Source of the DNA: Sanguibacter hominis ATCC BAA-789
Lineage (GTDB): Bacteria; Actinomycetota; Actinomycetes; Actinomycetales; Cellulomonadaceae
Direction of reading: 5' to 3'
DNA: 64,000 nucleotides
Assembly: GCF_012396185.1 (NCBI RefSeq)
Contig: NZ_JAAXOW010000002.1
Span: 1-64,000 of the forward strand
Part shown: piece after piece, positions 35,163 to 43,876 of the stretch
Layout: each line of letters begins with the position of its first letter
Numbering within the stretch: position 1 is the first letter of the stretch
Notes under the pieces: generated by a model
What the model was told of the DNA's origin: nothing
Databases searched by the model: none
What the model saw: only the letters and a program-made list of their open reading frames with translations
Made by a program: the position numbers and the translations under genes

Positions 35163-36086
35163 CTAGTTGATGGTGCCGAGCGCGTCGTCGCACACCGCGA
35201 CGAGACGTTCGCGCAGGGACGCTGCGCGGTCCGCGAAGCCGCGCTGCCGGGCGGAGTACTCGGCCTTGCCCTCGGCCGTCTCGATCGCGACGGCCGGCAG
35301 GCCGTACGACGAGACGTCGTAGGGGGAGGCCTGCATGTCGAGGTAGCGCACGTCCCGTGCCAGCTCGAAGCAGTCGAGCAGGAGCGTGCCGGGTACGGCG
35401 GGGCCGAGCTTCTCGGCCCACTTGAACAGGTCCATGTTGGCGTGCAGGCAGCCGGGCTGCTCGAGCTCGGGCTGGTTCTCGCGCGTCGGCTGCAGCCGGT
35501 TGAGCGGTGCTGCCTCGGGCGTGAAGAAGCGGAACGCGTCGAAGTGCGAGCACCGCACGGGATGGGACTCGACGACCTCGTCGGTGCCGCGGGCGCCGAG
35601 GCGCAGGGGGAGGGGGTGCCGGGTCGCGTCACCCTGGCGGTACACCATCGCCCACTCGTGCAGGCCGAAGCAGCCGACGTTCGCGGGGCGGCTGGAGGTG
35701 CGGGCGAGCAGGTTGCGCACGTAGCGCACCGTGTCGCCACGATCGGCGAGGAACGCCGCGACGTCGAGCGTCACGCCGTCGCCGGCGGGCGCGTGCCAGC
35801 GCCAGGTGAGGCGCTCGCGGACCTCCGTGACGTCGTCGGGTGCCGATCCTGGCAGGAGCGTCTCGCCGACGCCGGGGTGCCAGCGGCGAAGTCGCGCCGG
35901 GCGGGCTGCGTAGTACGTGAAGAGGAAGTCCTCGACCGCGTGCTTCTCGCCGTGCTGGCGGCGCTCCCGGAAGACGGCGGTGAGCTCGTCGGCGCGTCCG
36001 GCGTGCGCCGCCAGGGCCTCGCGCCACTGTGCGGCCTCGAGGGGGCGGGCGCGCGAGGTGGTGCGGTCCGCTGCGGTCATGCTCAC
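35163..36086 (-). CDS. conserved actinobacterial protein, often named 3-methyladenine DNA glycosylase
   Basis: A 307-residue protein of a family common in actinobacteria, commonly annotated as 3-methyladenine DNA glycosylase, though I see no known glycosylase helix-hairpin-helix motif and treat the name with caution. Conserved-looking blocks are RRQHGEKHAVEDFLFTYYAARPARLRRWHPG, VGCFGLHEWAMVYRQ, SHFDAFRFFTPEAAPLN, LEQPGCLHANMDLFKWAEKL and YGLPAVAIETAEGKAEY (quoted in parts), with several His, Cys and Asp that could bind metal. The start is GTG 36086 in leaderless spacing; ATG 36080 is the alternative. Confidence 0.72.
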   Translation of the reverse strand: MSMTAADRTTSRARPLEAAQWREALAAHAGRADELTAVFRERRQHGEKHAVEDFLFTYYAARPARLRRWHPGVGETLLPGSAPDDVTEVRERLTWRWHAPAGDGVTLDVAAFLADRGDTVRYVRNLLARTSSRPANVGCFGLHEWAMVYRQGDATRHPLPLRLGARGTDEVVESHPVRCSHFDAFRFFTPEAAPLNRLQPTRENQPELEQPGCLHANMDLFKWAEKLGPAVPGTLLLDCFELARDVRYLDMQASPYDVSSYGLPAVAIETAEGKAEYSARQRGFADRAASLRERLVAVCDDALGTIN

Positions 36087-36092
36087 CTGTCC

Positions 36093-36098
36093 AGGCTA
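36093..36098 (-). promoter_or_regulatory. -10 box of the 35163-36086 gene (leaderless)
   Basis: TAGCCT on the minus strand ends 6 bases before GTG 36086. Confidence 0.5.
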
Positions 36099-36127
36099 GG
36101 GCACGGCCGGGGGAGGTCCGTGAGAGA

Positions 36128-36166
36128 GCGGACCCCCGACCGCCGGGGGTGCAGTCAGGGGTCCGC
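36128..36166 (-). terminator. terminator of the chemoreceptor gene
   Basis: GCGGACCCC (36128-36136) pairs with GGGGTCCGC (36158-36166); inner CCCC/GGGG pairing is also possible. It lies 15 bases beyond the receptor stop on the minus strand. Confidence 0.7.
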
Positions 36167-36180
36167 GTCCAGGGGGCGGC

Positions 36181-37815
36181 TCAGAAGGTGAAGCCGGACA
36201 CCTTCTCGCGCAGGTCCGCGGAGAGCCGCGCGAGCTCGTCGACCGCAGTCGTGGACTGGGCGACGACGTCGCTCGTCGTGGTCGCGGCGTGCGCCACGCC
36301 GTTGATGTTCTGCGCGATGTCGCCCGAGCCGGTGGCGGCTTCGGAGACGGAGCGGGACATCTCGTTGGTGGTGGCGGTCTGCTCCTCGACGGCGGAGGCG
36401 ATCGTGAGCTGGTAGTCGTTGATCTTGGCGATGACGCCGGAGATCTCGGTGATGGCGTGGACGGCGTTGTCGGTGTCGGCCTGGATGGCCTCGACCTTGC
36501 GGGCGATGTCCTCGGTGGCGCGTGCGGTCTCCTGGGCGAGGTCCTTGACCTCGGAGGCGACGACGGCGAAGCCCTTGCCGGCCTCGCCGGCGCGGGCGGC
36601 CTCGATCGTGGCGTTGAGGGCGAGGAGGTTGGTCTGCTCGGCGATCGAGGTGATGGACTTGACGACGTTGCCGATCTCCTGGCTGGAGGTGCCCAGGCGG
36701 GTGACGGTCACGGTCGCGTCGGCTGCCTGGGTGGTGGCGCGGTTGGCGACGTCGGCGGCCTCGGAGGCGTTCTGGGCGATCTCGCGGATGGAGGCACCCA
36801 TCTGCTCGGCGCCGGCGGCGACGGTCTGGACGTTGCGGGAGACCTGCTCGGCAGCGGCAGCGACGACGCCAGCCTGGACCGAGGTCTCCTCGGCGCCTGC
36901 GGCGACCTGGGTGTTGGACGCGGCCAGCTCCTCGGAGGACGCGGCCACGGTGTGCGCGGTCTCGACGACGCCCGAGAGGGTCGCGGTCAGGTTGCGCTGC
37001 GCGGTCGTGAGCGCGGCTGCCATCTGACCGATCTCGTCCTTCGAGGTGATCTCGACGGTCGAGGTGAGGTCACCGGTCGCGAGGGACTGGAGGGCGTCGC
37101 GGACGGTCTCGATCGGGCGGCGGATGCGGCCGGCGACGAAGAGGCCGAAGGCGAGGCACAGGACGATGACGCCGACGATGACCCCGGCGACGATCGCGAT
37201 GGTCGCCGTGGCCTGGGCGTTGGCGCTCTCGCGGATCTCGTTGACCGCCGCGTCGACGTGCTCCATCGTGGTCGTCAGCTCGGTGATGAGGGCGTCGCCT
37301 GCGAGCGCGGCGTCTCCGGTGCGCAGCCGCTGGGCGGTGGTCCGGTCTCCGGTCAGGATCGCGGGTGCGAGCCCTTCGGTCACGACGGACACGTACTTCT
37401 CCCAGCCCGTCACGAGGGTCTCCCGGTTCGGAAGGTCCGCGCCGATGAAGCGGGTGTAGTCCTGGAAGAGTGCGGCTGCGGCAGCGTCGGCGCTGGTCTG
37501 CACGGTCTCGATCTTCGCGATCTCCTCGTCGACCTGGTCCGGCTCGGCGGCCATGAGCGAGAGCGCGGCTGCGCGGGTGGCCCAGACCTCGTCGTTGAGC
37601 GCCATGGCGTCAGCGTTGAGCTCTCCGGCTGTGCTGCCCACCTCTGCCATGCTCGCCCGCGCCTGGAGGAGGCCCCAGGTGCCGAGAAGACCGATCAGCA
37701 CGCAGCCGACGATGCCGGTGGCGACGAGCTGGAGGATCTTGGTGCGGATAGGTGCGTCGTAGAACCGGGCCATGAGGCCACGGTGCTTCGGTGTGGGGAG
37801 GGCAGGGTCGGACAT
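36181..37815 (-). CDS. methyl-accepting chemotaxis protein
   Basis: A 544-residue chemoreceptor. TM1 is about residues 26-48 (ILQLVATGIVGCVLIGLLGTWG), a helical extracytoplasmic sensor (4HB_MCP-like) spans about 50-200, TM2 about 203-228, then a HAMP domain (RRPIETVRDALQSLATGDLT) and the signalling coiled coil with the hairpin tip SIAEQTNLLALNATIEAARAGEAGKGFAVVA (quoted in parts). The start is ATG 37815: GGGAG is 7 bases upstream of it but only 1 base from the ATG at 37821. It implies motility. No chemotaxis or flagellar genes are next to it, so it is an orphan receptor feeding a Che system elsewhere. Confidence 0.94.
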   Translation of the reverse strand: MSDPALPTPKHRGLMARFYDAPIRTKILQLVATGIVGCVLIGLLGTWGLLQARASMAEVGSTAGELNADAMALNDEVWATRAAALSLMAAEPDQVDEEIAKIETVQTSADAAAAALFQDYTRFIGADLPNRETLVTGWEKYVSVVTEGLAPAILTGDRTTAQRLRTGDAALAGDALITELTTTMEHVDAAVNEIRESANAQATATIAIVAGVIVGVIVLCLAFGLFVAGRIRRPIETVRDALQSLATGDLTSTVEITSKDEIGQMAAALTTAQRNLTATLSGVVETAHTVAASSEELAASNTQVAAGAEETSVQAGVVAAAAEQVSRNVQTVAAGAEQMGASIREIAQNASEAADVANRATTQAADATVTVTRLGTSSQEIGNVVKSITSIAEQTNLLALNATIEAARAGEAGKGFAVVASEVKDLAQETARATEDIARKVEAIQADTDNAVHAITEISGVIAKINDYQLTIASAVEEQTATTNEMSRSVSEAATGSGDIAQNINGVAHAATTTSDVVAQSTTAVDELARLSADLREKVSGFTF

Positions 37816-38036
37816 GGGCATGCTCCCGAGACGTGGGGGGTGTGCCCCGGAGGCCGCTGGTGGTCAGGGCGCGGGGCGCGGGCGCCGTTCGGCGCTGCGT
37901 TGTGCCCGATCGGTCGGACCATGCACGGTGGTAGGAACCCGAAAGGACGAAAGTCCCCACGTCAAGGGTGCTTCCACCTGTGCCGCGCGTTGGTGCGGAT
38001 CGGATAGGTGGCCTGTGACGGGCGTCACGTGCAGGG
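37816..38036 (-). other. upstream region of the chemoreceptor
   Basis: A 221-base gap. It contains a small perfect hairpin GGAC-GAAA-GTCC (37945-37956, + strand) and TTGAC on the minus strand at 37965-37961. No convincing housekeeping or FliA-type promoter can be read. Nothing else is recognisable. Confidence 0.4.
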
Positions 38037-39071
38037 CTAGAAGAGCGCCACCTTCGGCGCCGGGGGGAAGATCTCGTCGAGCGCCGCAAGATCCTGCGCC
38101 GTCAGACGGCGCACAGCGCGCGCGTTCTGCACGACCTGCTCCGGACGCGTCGCGCCCGCGATCACCGAGGCGACCTGGGGGCGGGACGCCAGCCACGAGA
38201 ACGCCACCTCGATCTCGGTCATCCCGCGCTCCGACGCGAACGCGGAGAACCTCTCGAGCTGGTCCCAGTCGGCCGTCTCGAGCAGGTAGCGCCGCGAGTG
38301 GGTCAGGCGCGAGCCCGCAGGGGCCTCGCCCCTGCGGTACTTTCCGCTGAGCAGGCCGTTCGCGAGCGGGAAGTACGGCAGGACCCCCAGGCCGTACGCC
38401 TCGGCGGCCGGGAGGACCTCGAGCTCCGCCCGCCTGTCGAGCAGGTTCAGGTGGTTCTGCGCCGACACGAACCGCTCGGTGCCGATCGCACGAGCCACGT
38501 GCTCGGCGTCGGCGATCTGCCAGCCCGCGCGGTTCGAGTGCCCGACGTAGACGACCTTCCCCGCGTGCACGAGGTCGTCGAGCGCGCGCAGCGTCTCCTC
38601 GATCGGCGTGCCGACGTCGGGGGTGTGCAGCTGCAGCAGGTCGATCCGGTCGGTCCCGAGCCTGCGCAGCGACCCCTCGACCGCGCGCACGATGTAACGA
38701 CGCGACCCGCGAGCCCCGCGGTCCGGACCGTTCAGCCCGCGCACGTCCATGCCGAACTTCGTCGCGACCACGACGTCGTCACGGTCGCTCCCCAGCGCGC
38801 CCCCCAGCAGCGTCTCGCTCAGACCGGGCTCGGCACCGTAGTTGTCGGCGGTGTCGAAGAAGGTGATCCCGGCGTCGAGCGCCGCGCGCACGACGGCGGT
38901 CGCGCCTTCCGCGTCGCGCGTCGCGGTCCCCGTCCTGCCGAGGTTGTTGCAGCCCAGCCCGACGACCGACACGACGAGGCCGGAGCGGCCGAGCCGGCGC
39001 AGACCGGGGCCCGCGCCGGGCGAGGCGTCGAGGTCCGGAGCGGTCGCGGGAACGGTCTGCGGCGTCGTCAT
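38037..39071 (-). CDS. aldo/keto reductase
   Basis: A 344-residue NADPH-dependent oxidoreductase of the aldo/keto reductase superfamily, YhdN/IolS-like. The catalytic tetrad is visible: Asp in FDTADNYG, the tetrad Tyr in the same segment, Lys in VVATKFGMDVRG and His in LLQLHTPDV. Substrate binding and C-terminal cofactor segment VIAGATRPEQVVQNARAV are typical. A 25-residue Pro/Ala-rich N-terminal tail precedes RRLGRSGLVVSVVGLGCNN. The physiological substrate is unknown. TACGTT lies 6 bases before the ATG. Confidence 0.92.
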   Translation of the reverse strand: MTTPQTVPATAPDLDASPGAGPGLRRLGRSGLVVSVVGLGCNNLGRTGTATRDAEGATAVVRAALDAGITFFDTADNYGAEPGLSETLLGGALGSDRDDVVVATKFGMDVRGLNGPDRGARGSRRYIVRAVEGSLRRLGTDRIDLLQLHTPDVGTPIEETLRALDDLVHAGKVVYVGHSNRAGWQIADAEHVARAIGTERFVSAQNHLNLLDRRAELEVLPAAEAYGLGVLPYFPLANGLLSGKYRRGEAPAGSRLTHSRRYLLETADWDQLERFSAFASERGMTEIEVAFSWLASRPQVASVIAGATRPEQVVQNARAVRRLTAQDLAALDEIFPPAPKVALF

Positions 39072-39077
39072 GGGGCC

Positions 39078-39083
39078 AACGTA
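39078..39083 (-). promoter_or_regulatory. -10 box of the aldo/keto reductase (leaderless)
   Basis: TACGTT on the minus strand ends 6 bases before ATG 39071. Confidence 0.5.
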
Positions 39084-39095
39084 GCCCCCGCCCGG

Positions 39096-39695
39096 TCAGG
39101 CGAGCGAGCGCACGACCCGTGCCGGGTTGCCCACCACGACGACGTCGCTCGGCACGTCGCGCACGACGACCGAGCCCGCTCCGACGACGCTGCGCGCACC
39201 GATCGTCACTCCCGGCAGCACGACGACGTTCCCGCCGAGCCACACGTCGTCCTCGATCGTCACAGGCTCCACCCGCTCCCACCCGGCTCGCCGGCTCTCG
39301 ACGTCCATCGCGTGCTGCGGGGTGTAGATGCGGGCCGACGGCCCGATGAGCACGTTGCGCCCGATCGTCACGAGACCGCCGCCGAGCGCCAGGAAGTCCG
39401 CGTTGATGAAGGTGCCGTCGCCGACGTGCAGGCGCGTCCCGTAGTCGAGGTACAGCGGCGGGCGGAAGTCGACGCCCTCGCCGACCGAGCCGAGCATGTC
39501 GCGGAACATCTGCTCGGCGGCAGGCCGGTCCGTGTCGTACAGCTCGGTGATGCTGCGGCACGTGCGCTGGGTCGACGTCGTCATCTCCGCGAGCGCAGGG
39601 TCGAGGCGGTAGCGGTACCAGTCGCCGGCGACCATCTTGTCGTGCTCGCTGCGGGGATCGTCGGCGGCGTCGGCCGGGGGAGCGCTGAGAGTCAT
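39096..39695 (-). CDS. maltose/galactoside-type O-acetyltransferase
   Basis: A 199-residue acetyltransferase of the left-handed beta-helix (hexapeptide repeat) class, closest to maltose O-acetyltransferase (Maa) and LacA. The N-terminal helical domain (SEHDKMVAGDWYRYRLDPAL) is the Maa motif. Repeats run through VGDGTFINADFLALGGG, VTIGRNVLIGPSARIYTPQHAMD with the catalytic His, and VWLGGNVVVLPGVTIGARSVVGAGSVV (quoted in parts). ATG 39695 is chosen for its leaderless spacing (TACGCT 6 bases upstream) and because the longer frame adds only low-complexity sequence. Confidence 0.92.
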   Translation of the reverse strand: MTLSAPPADAADDPRSEHDKMVAGDWYRYRLDPALAEMTTSTQRTCRSITELYDTDRPAAEQMFRDMLGSVGEGVDFRPPLYLDYGTRLHVGDGTFINADFLALGGGLVTIGRNVLIGPSARIYTPQHAMDVESRRAGWERVEPVTIEDDVWLGGNVVVLPGVTIGARSVVGAGSVVVRDVPSDVVVVGNPARVVRSLA

Positions 39696-39701
39696 GGTCC
39701 G

Positions 39702-39707
39702 AGCGTA
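39702..39707 (-). promoter_or_regulatory. -10 box of the O-acetyltransferase (leaderless)
   Basis: TACGCT on the minus strand ends 6 bases before ATG 39695. Confidence 0.5.
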
Positions 39708-39761
39708 CGGGCGTGCGGGCCCACCATGTGGTCGGGCGGGGTGGGCGAGCGGCCCCGCGAC

Positions 39762-39767
39762 TAGCAT
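39762..39767 (+). promoter_or_regulatory. -10 box of the methyltransferase (leaderless)
   Basis: TAGCAT ends 8 bases before ATG 39776. Confidence 0.5.
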
Positions 39768-39775
39768 CCTGGCCC

Positions 39776-40621
39776 ATGACCTCGAGCACCGACGACGTCG
39801 CAGGGGCGACGCACCCGCGTGACGCCTACACCCACGGGCACCACGACTCGGTCCTGCGCTCTCACCGCTGGCGCACCGCCGAGAACTCCGCCGCCTACCT
39901 CCTGCCGCACCTCGCGAGCGGGCTCAGCGTCCTCGACGTGGGCTGCGGGCCGGGCACGATCACAGTGGACCTCGCGCGCACCGTCGCGCCCGGCGTCGTG
40001 ACGGGGATCGACACGTCCGCCAAGGTGCTCGAGCAGGCGACGTCGTTCGCCGCCGACCAGGGCGTGCGGAACGTGACGTTCGTCGAGGCGGACGTCTACG
40101 AGCTCCCGTTCGAGGACGGCGCGTTCGACATCGTGCACGCCCACCAGGTGCTCCAGCACCTGTCCGACCCGGTCGCGGCGCTGCGCGAGATCAAGCGCGT
40201 CACGAAGGAGGGCGGCCTCGTCGCGGTCCGTGACGCCGACTACGCGGCGATGGCCTGGTACCCGCAGAGCGAGGCGCTCACGGAGTGGAACGAGCTCTAC
40301 CACGAGGTGACGGCCGCCAACCGCGCGCAGGCTGACGCCGGGCGCCGGTTGCTGTCCTGGGTCCGCGAGGCAGGTTTCCCGCCGGAGGGCATCACCCCCT
40401 CGGCGGGCGTGTGGTGCTACGCGACCGAGGCCGACCGGACGTGGTGGGGCAACCTCTGGGCCGACCGCTGCTTGTCGTCGCAGTTCGGCATCCAGGCTCG
40501 CTCGACGGGCCTCGCCGACGACGTCGCGCTCGAGGAGATCGCGGCTGGCTGGCGCGACTGGGCCCGCGAGCCCGACGGGTGGTTCGCCATCACGCACGGT
40601 GAGGTCCTCGCGCGGAAGTAG
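39776..40621 (+). CDS. class I SAM-dependent methyltransferase
   Basis: A 281-residue methyltransferase of the UbiE/Methyltransf_11 type. Motif I is LSVLDVGCGPGTITVDLA near residue 49-66; GIDTSAKVLEQA binds the SAM ribose, VEADVYELPFEDGAFDIVHAHQVLQHL gives motifs II and III (quoted in part). The N terminus (YTHGHHDSVLRSHRWRTAENSAAYLLP) resembles arsenite or menaquinone-type relatives, but no substrate can be assigned. Its TAG stop at 40619-40621 is also the first half of the -10 box TAGGCT of the next gene. Confidence 0.9.
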   Translation: MTSSTDDVAGATHPRDAYTHGHHDSVLRSHRWRTAENSAAYLLPHLASGLSVLDVGCGPGTITVDLARTVAPGVVTGIDTSAKVLEQATSFAADQGVRNVTFVEADVYELPFEDGAFDIVHAHQVLQHLSDPVAALREIKRVTKEGGLVAVRDADYAAMAWYPQSEALTEWNELYHEVTAANRAQADAGRRLLSWVREAGFPPEGITPSAGVWCYATEADRTWWGNLWADRCLSSQFGIQARSTGLADDVALEEIAAGWRDWAREPDGWFAITHGEVLARK

Positions 40622-40624
40622 GCT
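40619..40624 (+). promoter_or_regulatory. -10 box of the FAH gene (leaderless)
   Basis: TAGGCT overlaps the stop codon of the methyltransferase and ends 7 bases before GTG 40632. Confidence 0.5.
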
Positions 40625-40631
40625 GGGACTC

Positions 40632-41414
40632 GTGCGTATCGCGAGATTCTCCCAGGGCAACGATCCACGCTATGCCGTCGTCGACGGCGAGCCGGGCCAC
40701 GAGGTGCTCCGTGTCATCACGGGCGACCCGATCTACACGCCGGTCCAGGAGACGGGCGAGGTCGTCCCGATCACGGACGACGTCCGCCTGCTCGCCCCGG
40801 TGATCCCGCGCTCGAAGATCGTGGGTGTCGGCCGCAACTACGCGGACCACGTCAAGGAGATGGGCAACGAGGTCCCCACGACCCCGCTGCTGTTCTTCAA
40901 GCCGAACACGGCCGTCATCGGCCCGGATGACCCGATCGTCCTCCCGCCCTTCTCGCACGAGGTCTCCTACGAGGCCGAGCTCGCCGTCGTCATCGGCAAG
41001 GTGACCCGCAACGTGAGCCCCGAGCAGGCGCTCGGCAAGGTCTTCGGCTACACGGTCGCCAACGACGTGACGGCGCGCGACGTGCAGCGCGCCGAGGACC
41101 AGTGGGCGCGCGCCAAGGGGTTCGACTCGTCGTGCCCCATCGGTCCGTGGATCACGACGGGCCTCGACGTCGAGGACCTGGCCGTGCGCTCCCGGGTCAA
41201 CGGTGAGACCCGCCAGGACGGCCGCACGTCGCAGATGGTCTTCGACACGGCCTACCTCATCTCCTACATCTCGGAGGCGTTCACGCTCCTCCCGGGCGAC
41301 GTCATCCTCACGGGCACGCCCGCCGGGGTCGGCGAGATCGTGCACGCCGACGTCGTCGAGTGCGAGGTCGAAGGGGTCGGCGTGCTGCGCAACCCCGTCA
41401 TCCGCCGCGACTGA
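40632..41414 (+). CDS. fumarylacetoacetate hydrolase family protein
   Basis: A 260-residue FAH-fold enzyme; relatives are acylpyruvases, 2-keto-3-deoxy-sugar-acid enzymes and oxaloacetate decarboxylases. After a short N-terminal domain the catalytic core starts KIVGVGRNYADHVKEMG. Metal ligands are the two Glu of SYEAELAVVIGKV and Asp of VANDVTARDVQ; GPWITTGLDVEDL, LISYISEAFTLLPGDVILTGTPAGVG follow (quoted in part). GTG 40632 (MRIARFSQ) is chosen for the leaderless spacing and family start. It is followed by gltX, a neighbourhood common in actinobacteria. Confidence 0.92.
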   Translation: MRIARFSQGNDPRYAVVDGEPGHEVLRVITGDPIYTPVQETGEVVPITDDVRLLAPVIPRSKIVGVGRNYADHVKEMGNEVPTTPLLFFKPNTAVIGPDDPIVLPPFSHEVSYEAELAVVIGKVTRNVSPEQALGKVFGYTVANDVTARDVQRAEDQWARAKGFDSSCPIGPWITTGLDVEDLAVRSRVNGETRQDGRTSQMVFDTAYLISYISEAFTLLPGDVILTGTPAGVGEIVHADVVECEVEGVGVLRNPVIRRD

Positions 41415-41471
41415 CCCACCTCTCTGCCTCCCTGTCACCCCCACCCGAACGACCCGAAACCCAGGTGCGTC

Positions 41472-43106
41472 TTGACCACTGACACCGTCTCTCCGATCCC
41501 GTCCGGCTCGGACGTCCGCGTCCGCTTCTGCCCGTCCCCGACAGGGACGCCGCACGTGGGCCTGATCCGGACGGCGCTGTTCAACTGGGCGTACGCCCGT
41601 CACGTCGGCGGCACGTTCGTGTTCCGCATCGAGGACACCGACGCCGCACGCGACTCCGAGGAGAGCTACCAGCAGGTCCTCGAGGCGCTGCGCTGGCTCG
41701 GGCTCGACTGGGACGAGGGCGTCGAGGTGGGCGGGCCGCACGAGCCGTACCGGCAGTCGCAGCGCGGTGAGCTGTACCGCGACGTCGCGCGCCGGCTGCT
41801 CGAGGGCGGCTACGCGTACGAGTCGTTCTCGACGCCCGAGGAGATCAAGGAGCGCAACCTCGCGGCCGGGCGCCCCGAGGCGATGGGCTACGACGGTTTC
41901 GACCGTGACCTGACCGAGGAGCAGAAGGCCGCGTTCCGCGCGGAGGGCCGCGAGCCGGTGCTGCGTCTGCGCATGCCGGACGAGGACGTCTCGTTCACGG
42001 ACCTCGTTCGCGGCGAGGTCACGTTCAAGGCGGGCTCGGTCCCGGACTATGTGATCGTGCGGGGCAACGGCCAGCCGCTCTACACGCTCGTCAACCCGGT
42101 CGACGACGCCCTCATGGAGATCACGCACGTGCTGCGCGGTGAGGACCTGTTGTCCTCGACCCCGCGCCAGGTGGTCCTGTACCGCGCGCTGCGCGAGCTC
42201 GGCGTCGCGAAGGTGACGCCGCAGTTCGGGCACCTGCCGTACGTCATGGGTGAGGGCAACAAGAAGCTCTCGAAGCGTGACCCGGAGTCGAACCTCTTCC
42301 TGCACCGCGAGCGTGGTTTCACGCCCGAGGGCCTCCTCAACTATCTCGCGCTGCTCGGATGGTCCATCGCCGCGGACCGCGACATCTTCTCCGTCGAGGA
42401 GCTCGTCGCGGCGTTCGACATCGCCGACGTCAACCCGAACCCGGCGCGCTTCGACCTCAAGAAGGCCGAGGCGATCAACGCGACGCACCTGCGCATGCTG
42501 GCGCCCGAGGACTTCCGCGGGCGGCTCGTGCCGTACCTGCACGCGGCCGGTCTCGTCACGGCTGACTCGTACGACGCGCTCCCTGCCGCCCAGGCTCGGC
42601 TGCTCGACGCGGGTGCGCCGCTCGTGCAGGAGCGCATGACGCTGCTCGGCGAGGTCGTCGGGATGCTCGGCTTCCTCTTCGTGGCGGACGACGCGGTCGC
42701 GCTCGACCCGGAGTCGCTCGCGGCGCTCGTCGACAAGAACACGTTCAAGGGTGTGCTGACGGGCGTCGACGCGGTGTTCGACGAGCTGCCCGCAGACGCG
42801 CCGAAGGGCACCCCCCTCACGCTCTCCGAGGGGTCGAAGGAGCAGGTGCGCGAGCGTCTGCGCGAGATGCTCGACGTGTCTGTCGCGACGATCGAGGGCC
42901 TCACGGCGTTCGACCCGGAGACGACGCAGGACGCGCTGAAGGCTGCCCTCATCGAGGGCATGGGGGTCAAGCCGAAGTTCGCGTTCGCGCCGCTGCGCGT
43001 CGCGATCACGGGTCGGCGCGTCTCGCCGCCGCTCTTCGAGTCGATGGAGATCCTCGGCAAGGAGTCGTCGCTCGCGCGGCTGCGCGCACTGCGTGCTGCG
43101 CTGTGA
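41472..43106 (+). CDS. gltX: glutamyl-tRNA synthetase
   Basis: Charges tRNA-Glu, and in organisms without GlnRS also tRNA-Gln, with glutamate. The class I HIGH motif appears as [11 protein letters not shown] near residue 20-30 and KMSKS as KKLSKRD near 264-270. The C-terminal helical anticodon-binding domain ends [20 protein letters not shown]. It has 544 residues, long as in actinobacteria. The only sensible start is TTG 41472 ([12 protein letters not shown]); no ATG or GTG precedes the catalytic core in frame. GatCAB at the left of the window and tRNA-Gln nearby suggest a non-discriminating enzyme. Confidence 0.95.
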   Translation: MTTDTVSPIPSGSDVRVRFCPSPTGTPHVGLIRTALFNWAYARHVGGTFVFRIEDTDAARDSEESYQQVLEALRWLGLDWDEGVEVGGPHEPYRQSQRGELYRDVARRLLEGGYAYESFSTPEEIKERNLAAGRPEAMGYDGFDRDLTEEQKAAFRAEGREPVLRLRMPDEDVSFTDLVRGEVTFKAGSVPDYVIVRGNGQPLYTLVNPVDDALMEITHVLRGEDLLSSTPRQVVLYRALRELGVAKVTPQFGHLPYVMGEGNKKLSKRDPESNLFLHRERGFTPEGLLNYLALLGWSIAADRDIFSVEELVAAFDIADVNPNPARFDLKKAEAINATHLRMLAPEDFRGRLVPYLHAAGLVTADSYDALPAAQARLLDAGAPLVQERMTLLGEVVGMLGFLFVADDAVALDPESLAALVDKNTFKGVLTGVDAVFDELPADAPKGTPLTLSEGSKEQVRERLREMLDVSVATIEGLTAFDPETTQDALKAALIEGMGVKPKFAFAPLRVAITGRRVSPPLFESMEILGKESSLARLRALRAAL

Positions 43107-43873
43107 CGGGGTACGGCATCGAGGGAGTCCTGTTCGACGTCGACGACACGCTCGTCGACACGCGCGGCGCGTTCGCGTCGGCGATGTCGGTGCTGGCCGG
43201 CGTCTACCTGCCGCACCTGCCGCCCGAGCGGCACGGGGACGTGCTCGCCGTCTGGCGGCGCGACGTCGGTGGGCACTACCGCGCCTACACGCGCGGTGAG
43301 GTGGACTTCCGGACGCAGCGCATGACGCGGGCGAACGAGCTGCACGCGCAGTTCGCTGGTCCCGTGCTCGACGACGCGGCGTTCGACGCGTGGGACGGCG
43401 TCTTCGAGTCGGCGTTCGCCGCCGCGTGGCGCGCGTTCGACGACGCACCCCGTGCGGTCGACGCGCTCCTGGCGGACGGCGTCCGCGTGGGCGCGCTGTC
43501 CAACGCCGCCGTCGAGTACCAGGTGCGCAAGCTCGCCACGGTCGGTCTGGGTGACCGGGTGCCGATGCTCGTCGGCGTCGACACGCTCGGCGTGGGCAAG
43601 CCTGCGCCGGAGGTCTTCGTGGAGGCGTGCCGGCGGTTGGGCACGGACCCGGGACGCACGCTGTACGTCGGTGACGAGCTCGACATCGATGCGACCGCGG
43701 CGCGTCGGGCTGGTCTGCGCGGGGTGTGGCTGGACCGGCCTGGGACCCGCCGGGGTGGCGTGCACCTCGAGGACCCTGCTGCGGCTGCCGAGGCGGGGGT
43801 CGACGTCGTCACGACGCTCGACGCGCTCCCGGGCCTCGTCGCTGCGCGCCCCGACGGCGTGCTGCGCGCCTGA
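43103..43873 (+). CDS. HAD-superfamily hydrolase
   Basis: A 256-residue phosphatase-like protein of the HAD superfamily, subfamily IA. Motif I is [13 protein letters not shown] near residue 9-21 (nucleophile and acid Asp), motif II is the Ser in [12 protein letters not shown], the Lys is in [16 protein letters not shown] and motif IV is [19 protein letters not shown] helical cap (residues about 22-110) lies between motifs I and II. The substrate is unknown. GTG 43103 overlaps the gltX stop (GTGA), so it is cotranscribed and coupled with gltX. Confidence 0.9.
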   Translation: MTGYGIEGVLFDVDDTLVDTRGAFASAMSVLAGVYLPHLPPERHGDVLAVWRRDVGGHYRAYTRGEVDFRTQRMTRANELHAQFAGPVLDDAAFDAWDGVFESAFAAAWRAFDDAPRAVDALLADGVRVGALSNAAVEYQVRKLATVGLGDRVPMLVGVDTLGVGKPAPEVFVEACRRLGTDPGRTLYVGDELDIDATAARRAGLRGVWLDRPGTRRGGVHLEDPAAAAEAGVDVVTTLDALPGLVAARPDGVLRA

Positions 43874-43876
43874 GCG

